DNA from: Streptomyces sp. Isolate_45
GTDB taxonomy: Bacteria > Actinomycetota > Actinomycetes > Streptomycetales > Streptomycetaceae
DNA: 64,000 nt
Reading direction: 5' to 3'
Assembly: GCF_024721315.2 (NCBI RefSeq)
Contig: NZ_JANFAK020000019.1
Coordinates: forward strand, 1-64,000
The number at the start of each line of letters is the position of its first letter. Within the stretch, counting starts at the first letter, position 1. The notes under the pieces are model-generated. The model worked only from the letters and a program-made list of their open reading frames with translations, had not been told where the DNA came from and made no database searches. Shown piece by piece: positions 20,362-27,767 of the stretch. A program made the position numbers and the translations under genes.

Positions 20362-21155
20362 AGTACGCATTCTCGACGCTGGGGTTGCCCGGAACCCCAC
20401 TGGCGCGGAGCGCGGCACTGGCAGCCGAGCACCGGTACGACGGCCTTGAGCTACGCGCCCACCCCGAGGAGCCGTTGCACGCGGGGAGCCCGCGCGGTGA
20501 TCGGGCCACAGGGCTGCGGGCGGTGACCGCGGCGGGGGTGAGGGTCCTCGGGGTCGCCGGCTATGCCCGGGTGGCGGCGGCCGGTGAGGACGAACCCGTC
20601 CTCGATGAGGTGAGGGCCCTCGTGCGGCTGGCAGCCGATCTGGAGGCCCCGTTCGTACGGGTCTTTCCCGGCGGCGGGGGTCTGCCACCCGACCGGGCCG
20701 ACGCCAACGCCGTGCGCCGTTTGCGCGAGGCGGCTCCGTTCGCCGATCGGCACGGTGTGCGGATCCTGCTGGAGACCCACGACTCCCATCGCGGCGCGGC
20801 GGCCACGGCCCGGGTGCTGCGCGAGGTGGGGCACCCCGCCGCGGGTGCCTTGTGGGACGTACTGCACACCTGGTTGGAAGGAGAACCGGCGCCGGAGTCA
20901 CGAAGACACCTGGGCGAACACCTGGGCTACGTACAGGTCAAGGACGTGGCCTCCGCGCACGACCTCACCCCGATCGGTCTCGGCGACGGAGTCCTGCCCC
21001 TGGCCGAGGCGGTGGCCTCGGCGCCGACCGCGGGCTGGTTGTGCTGGGAGTACGAGAAGCGCTGGTACCCCGACGCCGCCGAGTTCGCCGGCCGGCTGGG
21101 TGAGGGCAGGGAGTACCTGGAGCGCCTAATGACCCACGGCCATCGGGCCGAGTAG
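20358..21155 (+). CDS. Sugar phosphate isomerase/epimerase
   Basis: A 265-residue xylose isomerase-like TIM barrel. Metal and substrate ligands sit in FVRVFPGG, RILLETHDSH, GALWDVLHTW and YVQVKDV. It overlaps the LacI stop (GTGA) and so is cotranscribed with its regulator. It differs from the 15932-16771 isomerase, so two distinct isomerases flank this regulator, one in each direction. Confidence 0.85.
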   Translation: MKYAFSTLGLPGTPLARSAALAAEHRYDGLELRAHPEEPLHAGSPRGDRATGLRAVTAAGVRVLGVAGYARVAAAGEDEPVLDEVRALVRLAADLEAPFVRVFPGGGGLPPDRADANAVRRLREAAPFADRHGVRILLETHDSHRGAAATARVLREVGHPAAGALWDVLHTWLEGEPAPESRRHLGEHLGYVQVKDVASAHDLTPIGLGDGVLPLAEAVASAPTAGWLCWEYEKRWYPDAAEFAGRLGEGREYLERLMTHGHRAE

Positions 21156-21189
21156 GGGAGGGGAGGGGAGGGGAACGGATGGGGAGGGG
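21155..21189. repeat. G-run tract with G-quadruplex potential
   Basis: Six GGGG runs (21155-21158, 21160-21163, 21165-21168, 21170-21173, 21181-21184, 21186-21189) are mostly separated by a single A. The first includes the last base of the isomerase stop codon. Confidence 0.6.
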
Positions 21190-21520
21190 AACGGAGGTGG
21201 AACGGGCCACGGCATGACGGATACCGAGGCTGGCGGGCGTGGCCGGCCGGCTCACCGCCCGAGGAGTGCGGTCCGACCAGGATCTCGGGCATGCGCCGCC
21301 TTGGGCCCACCGGGCGCGTCCCTGTGAAGGAGCCGTCCGGGTCGGGTCGTCGCTTTCGGATCCTGCCCGACCTGTGGGGGCCGGGCCGCGAGATGATCGT
21401 TTTGATCGGGTTGCGCACATGCCGGGCCGGGGTCGGTGGGGTGCTGGTCGTGCTGATCACGGGCGTCGTCGACACTCGGTAGGTCTCGAACATGGCGAAG
21501 ACCTCCGGCGTGGGGGGAGC
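21190..21520. other. Non-coding stretch after the isomerase
   Basis: I see no convincing gene here. Open frames exist on both strands but lack family patterns and proper codon bias. AT content is locally higher around 21390-21480. CGAAGACCTCCG (21496-21507) is inverted at 21543-21554, next to the transposase remnant, suggesting old insertion-sequence ends. Confidence 0.5.
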
Positions 21521-21691
21521 TGTCTAGGAACCCATGGCACAACGGAGGTCTTCGTCCGCCACCGTAACGCCCGCCTGACCCTCTTCGGAAGACACCCGCT
21601 GATCGAACGCGTCGCCTGGGGCCGTCCGGTCACACGTGTCGTGGCCGAGAAGGGCATATCGAGGGCCACCGCCCACAAATGGGTCCGCCAC
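21521..21691 (+). pseudogene. IS481-type transposase 5' remnant
   Basis: From 21557 the plus strand encodes RHRNARLTLFGRHPLIERV and continues ISRATAHKWVRHG. This matches the N-terminal helix-turn-helix of IS481-family transposases (usually HRNARLTxxGR...SRxTxYKWVRR). The usual start Met is absent, the reading continues only about 45 codons, and the DDE catalytic domain is missing. TGTCTAGGAACCC just upstream could be a terminal repeat. It is a dead fragment. Confidence 0.65.
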
Positions 21692-21734
21692 GGAGCCGGG
21701 CGCCGCGGTCCGGGCGGGACTTTCGCCACACGCC

Positions 21735-22949
21735 TCAGGCGCGGATGTTCAGACGGGGGAGGAGTTCCACGTGCTGGCGGGGGCTTTCGTGTGCACCGCC
21801 CGCGAGCCGTTCGAAAAGCAGGGTCGCGGCCCTCGCCCCGACCTCGTGTTTGGCCGGGGCCACCGCCGAGAGCGGTACGTCGGCCAGCCCGGCCACCTCG
21901 TCGTCGTAGGTGATCACGGCCAGGTCCTCCGGCACCCGCACGCCCCGGGCCTGGAGGCGCGGGATCAGCATGATGGCGTCGGTGTCGCTGTGGATCAGGG
22001 CCGCGGTCACGCCGCCGGAGGTCACCGCGTCGCACAAGTAGTCCAGGGTGCGGGCGAAGCGGTCGGCCACCGAGAGCCCGGCGATCTCGGATCCGGCCGT
22101 GCCCGCCCCGGACCCCGCCGCCCCGGACCCCGCCGCCGCGAACCCGGCGGCCCCGGACCCCGCCGCCCCGAACCATGCGGCCCCGGACCCCGCCGTCGTG
22201 GGCCACGGCGGAGCCGGTTCCAGTCCGAGGGCGTTCACGGCCGCCTCGAACCCGGAGCGCAGTCGCGCGGTCGTCGGGGTCTCCTGGCTGGCGAGGGCGA
22301 TCCGCCTGTGCCCCTGTTCCACCAAGTGCTGGACGGCCCGCGCCGCTCCGTGGGCGTGGTCGGACACCACCCGGTCCAGCGCCGCCGCGGGGTGTCCCGG
22401 CGGGGCGGTGCGTTCGACCAGCACGGTCGGCACGTCCAGCTCCGCGGTCCAGGCGCCCTCGCCCGGAGCGGCGGAACCGGCGTCCCAGTTCGGGGTCAGG
22501 AGCAGCCCGTCCGCCCCGGTGGACAGCAGTCGGTCGGCCTGGGTGCGGTCCTCGCCCGGCAGGTAGCGCGTCAGCCCGACGGTGAGGCGCGCGCCCCGCG
22601 CCTCGACGACCTCGCGGGCTCCCCGTACGACCTCGGCGTAGTAGTACTCGGTGGTGGGGACCACCATCCCGATCACCAGACCCGCTCCGGGACCCGCTCC
22701 AGGACCCGCCTGTGCCTGCGCTCGGCCGGACCCGGCCGCTTCGGGGGAGACGTGCCTCATGGCCTCGACCCGGCTGATCACCCCGTGCATCCGGTGGATC
22801 TCGCCCCGGGCCGCCATCGCCTCGATGTCCCGGCGCAGGGTGACGGGCGAAACGCCGAGTTCATGGGCCAGGTCGGCCACCCGTACGCTGCCGCGGGCCC
22901 GTACGAGTGCGAGCACCTGCGCCTGACGCTGGTCCACATGTGGTCTCAC
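21735..22949 (-). CDS. Hybrid regulator: DeoR-type HTH fused to a LacI-type sugar sensor
   Basis: A 404-residue regulator. The N-terminus is a DeoR-type winged helix (ALVRARGSVRVADLAHELGV then SPVTLRRDIEAMAARGEIHR). The remainder is a LacI/GalR-like periplasmic-binding domain (VIGMVVPTTEYYYAEVVRGA, GADGLLLTP, ALIHSDTDAIMLIPRL, ITYDDEVAGLADVPLSAV). At about residues 250-285 a Gly/Ala/Ser-rich stretch is encoded by six 15-bp tandem units and probably forms a loop insertion. It is divergent from GH35-galT-galK, with a 24-bp perfect palindrome between, so it most likely represses galactoside use. Confidence 0.87.
   Translation of the reverse strand: MRPHVDQRQAQVLALVRARGSVRVADLAHELGVSPVTLRRDIEAMAARGEIHRMHGVISRVEAMRHVSPEAAGSGRAQAQAGPGAGPGAGLVIGMVVPTTEYYYAEVVRGAREVVEARGARLTVGLTRYLPGEDRTQADRLLSTGADGLLLTPNWDAGSAAPGEGAWTAELDVPTVLVERTAPPGHPAAALDRVVSDHAHGAARAVQHLVEQGHRRIALASQETPTTARLRSGFEAAVNALGLEPAPPWPTTAGSGAAWFGAAGSGAAGFAAAGSGAAGSGAGTAGSEIAGLSVADRFARTLDYLCDAVTSGGVTAALIHSDTDAIMLIPRLQARGVRVPEDLAVITYDDEVAGLADVPLSAVAPAKHEVGARAATLLFERLAGGAHESPRQHVELLPRLNIRA
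22105..22194. repeat. Six 15-bp tandem repeats inside the hybrid regulator gene
   Basis: Units of GCCCCGGACCCCGCC: four are identical (22105, 22120, 22150, 22180) and two are degenerate (22135, 22165). They encode AGSGA-type pentapeptides on the minus strand. Copy-number change would keep the frame. Confidence 0.85.
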
Positions 22950-23041
22950 GAGGTCCCCCTGGTTTCCGGCGGGTCCGGGCCGTGCCGGCCGGCGGCTCCC
23001 CGGACGGGCTCCGTACGATCCGTCCGCCCGGCCATCATAGG

Positions 23042-23065
23042 CAATCGAATCGATCGATTCGATTG
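23042..23065. promoter_or_regulatory. 24-bp perfect palindromic operator
   Basis: Each 12-bp arm reads CAATCGAATCGA. It is a complete palindrome about 20 bp upstream of the -35 box of the beta-galactosidase promoter and about 93 bp from the regulator start. It is the obvious binding site of the DeoR/LacI hybrid. Confidence 0.7.
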
Positions 23066-23083
23066 ATTCCGTTCAACCGGACA

Positions 23084-23113
23084 TTGACTGTGCGGACGGG
23101 GCGTTCATATATT
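23084..23113 (+). promoter_or_regulatory. Vegetative promoter of the GH35-galT-galK operon
   Basis: TTGACT (23084-23089), an 18-nt spacer, and TATATT (23108-23113) are close to the HrdB/sigma-70 consensus. The predicted start lies near 23120, giving a leader of about 45 nt before ATG 23166. Confidence 0.65.
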
Positions 23114-23165
23114 CGGCGTGATCCCCGCACCTCACGGCATCTCGACCTCTCCCGGGAGTCAGCGC

Positions 23166-25052
23166 ATGCTCACGCACGACCAGGACGGATTCCGCCGGGC
23201 AGGGCGCCCCCACCGCATCGTCTCGGGTGCCCTGCACTACTTCCGGGTCCATCCCGACCTGTGGGAGGACCGGCTGCGGCGGCTGCGGGCCATGGGGGCC
23301 AACACCGTGGACACGTACGTCCCCTGGAACTTCCACGAGACCGGCCCGGGCAAGGCCGACTTCACCGGCCCGCGCGACCTCGGCCGGTTCCTGCGCGTCG
23401 CCCAGGACATCGGGCTCGACGTCATCGTCCGGCCCGGACCCTACATCTGCGCCGAATGGGACTTCGGCGGGCTGCCCGCCCGCCTCCTCGCCGTCGACGG
23501 GCTGCACCTGCGGTGCTCCGATCCCCGCTTCCAGGCCGAGGTGGACGGCTGGTTGGACCTCGTCGTCCCCGAGCTGCTGCCCCACCTCGCGAGCCGCGGG
23601 GGCCCCGTGGTCGCCGTGCAGATCGAGAACGAGTACGGCTCGTACGGCAACGACGCCCGCTACCGCGCCCACCTCGACGAGGCCCTGACGGAACGTGGAG
23701 TCGACTGCCTGCTGTTCACCGCGGACGGCGCCGAGGACGCCATGCTCCAGGGCGGCACGGTCCCCGGCCGGCTGGCGACGGCCACCTTCGGAGCCCGGCC
23801 CGCGGAACGCCTCGACGTCCTGAGGCGCTACCAGCGCACCGGCCCGCTGACCGCCATGGAGTTCTGGATCGGCTGGTTCGACCACTGGGGCGACGGCCAT
23901 CACGTCCGCGACGTCCGGGAGTCCGCGGACTCCCTCGACGAACTCCTCGCCACCGGAGCCTCCGTCAACCTCTACATGGCCCACGGCGGAACCAACTTCG
24001 GTTTCTGGGCGGGCGCCAACCACACCGGGTCGCGCCCCACGGACCCCGGCTACCAGCCCACCGTCACCAGCTACGACTACGACGCCCCGATCGGCGAGGC
24101 CGGCGAACTCACCGACAAGTTCCACGCCTTCCGCGAGGTCATCGGCAAGTACCTCCCGCTCCCCGACGGCCCGCTGCCCGCCCCACCGCCGCGGATGACC
24201 CCCGCCCGTGCGACCCCGGCCGGCGCCGCCCAGCTCCTCGGGGCGCTCGGGATCCTCGGCGGCGCTCCCGTCCGCAGGCCGGCGCCCGAGTCCATGGAGA
24301 AGCTCGGCCAGGCCCACGGCCTGATCCACTACCGCACCACCATCACAGGGCCGCGCCCCGCCATGCCCGTCAGGATCGACGGACTCGGGGACCACGCCTA
24401 CCTCTTCGCCGACGGTCGCCCCCTGGGCACCCTCGACCGCAACGCCCCCGACGAGGGCCTCGACCTGCCGGTCGGCGAGGCGGGCGTCGTACTCGACATC
24501 CTGGTGCGGGCCATGGGCCGGGTGAACTACGGGCCGTTGCTCGACGACCGCAAGGGCATCTGGCGCGGCGTGCGCCACGGCCATCAGCACCTGTTCGAGT
24601 GGGAGATCACCTCGTTGCCGCTCACCGACCTGACCGGCCTCGACTGGTCGACGCCGGCGGACACCAGGGCCGAGGCGGTCACCAGGGCCGAGGCGGTCAC
24701 CAGGACGGACGCGGCCACCACGACCGACGCGGCCACCCCGACGGACCCCGCCGGACCCGCGGCGGCGACGGAGCCCACCTTCCACCGCTTCTCCCACACC
24801 CCGGACGAACCCCCGGCGGACTCCTTCATCGACCTCTCCGGCTGGGGAACCGGCCTGGTCTGGCTGAACGGGTTCCTCCTCGGCCACTACGACACCCCAC
24901 GCGGCCCGCAGCGCACCCTGTACGCGCCCGCACCCCTGTGGCGCGCCGCCGGGAACGAGATCGTGGTCCTGGAAATGGAACGCCCCGGCGCGGAACTCCG
25001 GCTGAGCGACCGACCCGAGCTGGGCCGTCCCACCGCCGTCACTCCCCAGTGA
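23166..25052 (+). CDS. GH35 beta-galactosidase
   Basis: A 628-residue retaining beta-galactosidase. The catalytic (beta/alpha)8 barrel covers about residues 1-330. The acid/base is E156 in QIENEYGSYG and the nucleophile is E232 in AMEFWIGWFDHWG. Beta-sandwich domains follow (LIHYRTTITGP, FIDLSGWGTGLVWLNGFLLG). At about residues 500-530 an in-frame array of five 18-bp repeats encodes TRAEAV-like hexapeptides, probably a variable surface loop. No signal peptide is present, so it acts on imported galactosides. GGGAG precedes ATG 23166; a GTG at 23118 would be almost at the transcription start. First gene of the galactose operon; galE is absent here. Confidence 0.93.
   Translation: MLTHDQDGFRRAGRPHRIVSGALHYFRVHPDLWEDRLRRLRAMGANTVDTYVPWNFHETGPGKADFTGPRDLGRFLRVAQDIGLDVIVRPGPYICAEWDFGGLPARLLAVDGLHLRCSDPRFQAEVDGWLDLVVPELLPHLASRGGPVVAVQIENEYGSYGNDARYRAHLDEALTERGVDCLLFTADGAEDAMLQGGTVPGRLATATFGARPAERLDVLRRYQRTGPLTAMEFWIGWFDHWGDGHHVRDVRESADSLDELLATGASVNLYMAHGGTNFGFWAGANHTGSRPTDPGYQPTVTSYDYDAPIGEAGELTDKFHAFREVIGKYLPLPDGPLPAPPPRMTPARATPAGAAQLLGALGILGGAPVRRPAPESMEKLGQAHGLIHYRTTITGPRPAMPVRIDGLGDHAYLFADGRPLGTLDRNAPDEGLDLPVGEAGVVLDILVRAMGRVNYGPLLDDRKGIWRGVRHGHQHLFEWEITSLPLTDLTGLDWSTPADTRAEAVTRAEAVTRTDAATTTDAATPTDPAGPAAATEPTFHRFSHTPDEPPADSFIDLSGWGTGLVWLNGFLLGHYDTPRGPQRTLYAPAPLWRAAGNEIVVLEMERPGAELRLSDRPELGRPTAVTPQ
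24663..24752. repeat. Five 18-bp tandem repeats inside the GH35 gene
   Basis: Units start at 24663, 24681, 24699, 24717 and 24735. The first two are identical (ACCAGGGCCGAGGCGGTC) and the others diverge stepwise. They encode TRAEAV, TRAEAV, TRTDAA, TTTDAA and TPTDPA. Confidence 0.85.
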
Positions 25053-25066
25053 GAGAAGATCGGTAC

Positions 25067-26122
25067 GTGAAGCGCACGAGCACCCTCCTCGCCGACGGCC
25101 GCGAGATCTTCTACTACGACTCGGACTCGGACACGGACCCCGCCCCGGTCCGCACCGTTCCCGACACCCGCCCCCTCGAAGCCGGCGACACCGCCCCCAC
25201 CTCCGAGGTACGCCGCGACCCGCTCCTCGGGGACGCCGTCGTCATCGCCTCCCACCGCCAGGGCCGCACCCACCTCCCGCCCGCCGCCGACTGCCCCCTG
25301 TGCCCCTCCACCGCCGTACGCGCGAGCGAGGTCCCGGCCCCGGACTACGAGGTGGCCGTCTTCGAGAACCGCTTCCCGTCCCTCGCCGGCGACACAGGGC
25401 GCTGCGAGGTCATCTGCTTCACCCCCGACCACCGGACCTCCTTCGCCGAACTCGACGAGGCCCGCGCCGCACTGGTCCTGGCCGCCTGGACCGACCGCAC
25501 CGCCGAACTCGCCGCGCGCGAGGGCGTCCGGCAGGTCTACTGCTTCGAGAACCGAGGCACCGAGATCGGCGTCACCCTCGCCCACCCCCACGGCCAGATC
25601 TACGCCTTCCCGTTCGTCACCCCGCGCACCACCCGGATGCTCGCCACCGTCGCCGCGCACCGGGACCGCACCGGCGGCAACCTCTTCGAGGAGGTCCTCG
25701 CCGCCGAGCGCGCCGAAGGCACCCGCGTGGTGCTCGAAGGGGAGCACTGGACCGCCTTCGTCCCGTACGCCGCCCGCTGGCCGTACGAGGTCCACCTCCA
25801 TCCGCACGACCGGGTACCGGACCTGCCCGCCCTCGGCGACGCGGCCCGCGCCGAACTCCCCGGGCTCTACCTGGAACTGCTGCGCCGCTTCGACCGACTG
25901 TTCGCGGTGCCCGACCCGACCCCCTACATCTCCGCCTGGCACCAGGCGCCGACCGGCGAGGGGCGCGAGGACTTCGCGCTCCACCTGGAGCTGTTCACCG
26001 TCCGGCGCACGGCGGACAAACTGAAGTACCTCGCGGGCACCGAGTCCGGGATGGAGGCCTACATGAACGACGTCCGGCCCGAGGACGCGGCCGTCCGGCT
26101 GCGGGAGGTGGCGAGCCCGTGA
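25067..26122 (+). CDS. galT: Galactose-1-phosphate uridylyltransferase
   Basis: A 351-residue Leloir-pathway enzyme that exchanges UMP between UDP-glucose and galactose 1-phosphate. The zinc motif is CPLCPS. FENRGTEIGVTLAHPHGQIY carries the HPH triad, with the nucleophilic His at about residue 175. Substrate motifs are YEVHLHPHDRVPDL and AWHQAPTGEGREDFALHLEL. GTG 25067 has GAGAGAAG 8 nt upstream and follows the GH35 stop by 14 nt. It overlaps galK by 4 bp. Confidence 0.96.
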   Translation: MKRTSTLLADGREIFYYDSDSDTDPAPVRTVPDTRPLEAGDTAPTSEVRRDPLLGDAVVIASHRQGRTHLPPAADCPLCPSTAVRASEVPAPDYEVAVFENRFPSLAGDTGRCEVICFTPDHRTSFAELDEARAALVLAAWTDRTAELAAREGVRQVYCFENRGTEIGVTLAHPHGQIYAFPFVTPRTTRMLATVAAHRDRTGGNLFEEVLAAERAEGTRVVLEGEHWTAFVPYAARWPYEVHLHPHDRVPDLPALGDAARAELPGLYLELLRRFDRLFAVPDPTPYISAWHQAPTGEGREDFALHLELFTVRRTADKLKYLAGTESGMEAYMNDVRPEDAAVRLREVASP

Positions 26123-27276
26123 ACCGAACGGAGCAGGAGTTCCGGGACCTGTACGGGCGCCCGCCCGAGGGGGTGTGGGCGGCGCCCGGCCGGGTCAACC
26201 TGATCGGCGAACACACCGACTACAACGACGGCTTCGCGCTGCCCTTCGCGCTCCCGCAGCGCACGGAGGTGGCCGCCGCCCGCCGCACCGACCGCAGGCT
26301 CGGGCTCCACTCCGCCGACGTGCCCTCCGGTGTGGTCACCCTGGACCTCACCGACCTCGACCCCGACCGCACCCCGCGCGGACCCGCCGGCTGGACGGCG
26401 TACCCGGCCGGGGTGGTGTGGGCGCTCCTGGAGGCGGGTCTGCCGGTCGGCGGGGTGGACCTGCACGTGCGGTCCGACGTACCGGCCGGCGCGGGCCTGT
26501 CCTCCTCCGCCGCCCTGGAGGTGGCCACCGCGCTCGCCCTGACCGAGTTGTACGGGATCCCGCTGCGCGGCCCGGAGCTGGCGGCCCTCGCCCGCCGCGC
26601 CGAGAACGCGTACGTCGGAGTGCCCTGCGGGGTCATGGACCAGACGGCCTCGGCCTGCGCCACCGAGGGGCACGCCCTGCGCCTCGACACCCGCAGCCTC
26701 GAACAACGTCACATCCCCTTCGACTGCGCCGCGTCCGGGCTGCGGCTGCTCGTCCTCGACACCCGGGTCAAGCACGACCTGGCCGACGGGGCCTACGCGG
26801 AGCGCCGCACATCCTGCCACCGGGCCGCAGACGCACTGGGACTGCCCGCCCTGCGCGACCTGCCGTACGCGGACCTGCCGGAGGCACTGTCCCGGCTCGC
26901 CGACCCGATCGGACGCCGCCGCGTCCGGCACGTCGTCACCGAGAACGAACGCGTCCTGCGGGTCGAGGAGGAGCTGCGCGCCGGACGGCTGCGCGCCGTC
27001 GGTCCGCTGCTCACGGAGGGACACGCCTCGCTGCGCGACGACTACGAGGTCTCCTGCCCGGAGCTCGACCTCGCGGTGGCCACCGCCAACGCGGCCGGCG
27101 CGTACGGTGCCCGGATGACGGGCGGCGGCTTCGGGGGCTCGGCCCTGGCCCTCATCGACGCGGACGCCGAGACCGAGATCACCCGCGCCGTCGTCGGGGC
27201 CTTCACGGCCGCCGGATTCGCCCCTCCGCACGTGAGCCGGGCCGTGCCCTCCGCGGGTGCGGGTCGGATCGTCTAG
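26119..27276 (+). CDS. galK: Galactokinase
   Basis: A 385-residue GHMP kinase that phosphorylates galactose at C1. The galactokinase signature is GRVNLIGEHTDYNDG (24-38). The ATP-binding motif is VPAGAGLSSSAALEVATAL. The third motif is GARMTGGGFGGSALAL, and the catalytic Asp lies in GVMDQTAS. GTG 26119 overlaps the galT stop (GTGA). The last codon and stop abut a 160-bp repeat-like element, so the operon likely ends here. Confidence 0.96.
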   Translation: MNRTEQEFRDLYGRPPEGVWAAPGRVNLIGEHTDYNDGFALPFALPQRTEVAAARRTDRRLGLHSADVPSGVVTLDLTDLDPDRTPRGPAGWTAYPAGVVWALLEAGLPVGGVDLHVRSDVPAGAGLSSSAALEVATALALTELYGIPLRGPELAALARRAENAYVGVPCGVMDQTASACATEGHALRLDTRSLEQRHIPFDCAASGLRLLVLDTRVKHDLADGAYAERRTSCHRAADALGLPALRDLPYADLPEALSRLADPIGRRRVRHVVTENERVLRVEEELRAGRLRAVGPLLTEGHASLRDDYEVSCPELDLAVATANAAGAYGARMTGGGFGGSALALIDADAETEITRAVVGAFTAAGFAPPHVSRAVPSAGAGRIV

Positions 27277-27435
27277 TGCTGTGGCCGGAAAGGTTCGCCG
27301 GGTCGCGGTGTCCGGTGCGGTGCGTCGCGAGGCGGAGGGCCTCGACCCGTACCCGGACGTACCGGCGTGGTCCGACAACGCGGCGAGGTGCCGTGCCGGG
27401 CGCCGTGACACGGCGAACCCGTCCGGTCACAGCAC
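27276..27435. mobile_element. Candidate 160-bp MITE-like element with imperfect terminal inverted repeats
   Basis: The left end GTGCTGTGGCCGGAAAGG and the inverse of the right end GTGCTGTGACCGGACGGG agree at most positions. The similarity runs about 30 bp inward (TTCGCCGxGTC). The element begins on the last base of the galK stop codon and carries no plausible gene. It looks like a non-autonomous or degraded insertion, similar in style to short intergenic repeats of Streptomyces genomes. Confidence 0.45.
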
Positions 27436-27767
27436 CAGGCGCGCCCGGGAGTTCCGAGCGTGCGGCCCCGCGGGCAGCGGGGCTCACGGCACGGCGGTCC
27501 GGCGCGCGGACGAGGGCCGGGCCATCGGCGAACGCCCCGCCGTCCCGTTCCGACCGGCCCGTCCCGTCCCGTCCCGTTCCGTTCCGACGTGCCCGCCCCG
27601 TTCCGGCCCGCCCCGTCAGTGCTCCACCCGATCCGACCCGACCCGTCCCTCCCGCGCCCGAAGGGCGTGACGAAGTGTTCACGGGAGTCCGTACCACCGC
27701 CCGACGGGGCGGCCTAGAGTGATCACCTGCCGTTCCGGCACCGGACGATCGCGGAGGAGCGAAGCAC
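27436..27767. other. Intergenic stretch with pentanucleotide repeats
   Basis: No gene is seen. Positions 27558-27585 hold tandem CCCGT/CCGTT units. A -10-like TAGAGT near 27714-27719 and GGAGGAG about 8 nt before ATG 27768 belong to the downstream aldo/keto reductase. Confidence 0.55.

Noticed and set aside
21190..21520. Minus-strand ORF of about 190 codons reaching into the isomerase gene
   Set aside because: Overlaps a solid gene antisense, lacks a family pattern and proper third-position bias.
22105..22194. Possible CRISPR array
   Set aside because: Units are directly tandem 15-mers without spacers and lie in a coding frame; the 24663-24752 array is excluded for the same reason.
25067..27276. 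A complete Leloir operon including galE
   Set aside because: Only galT and galK follow GH35; no epimerase gene is present in the window.
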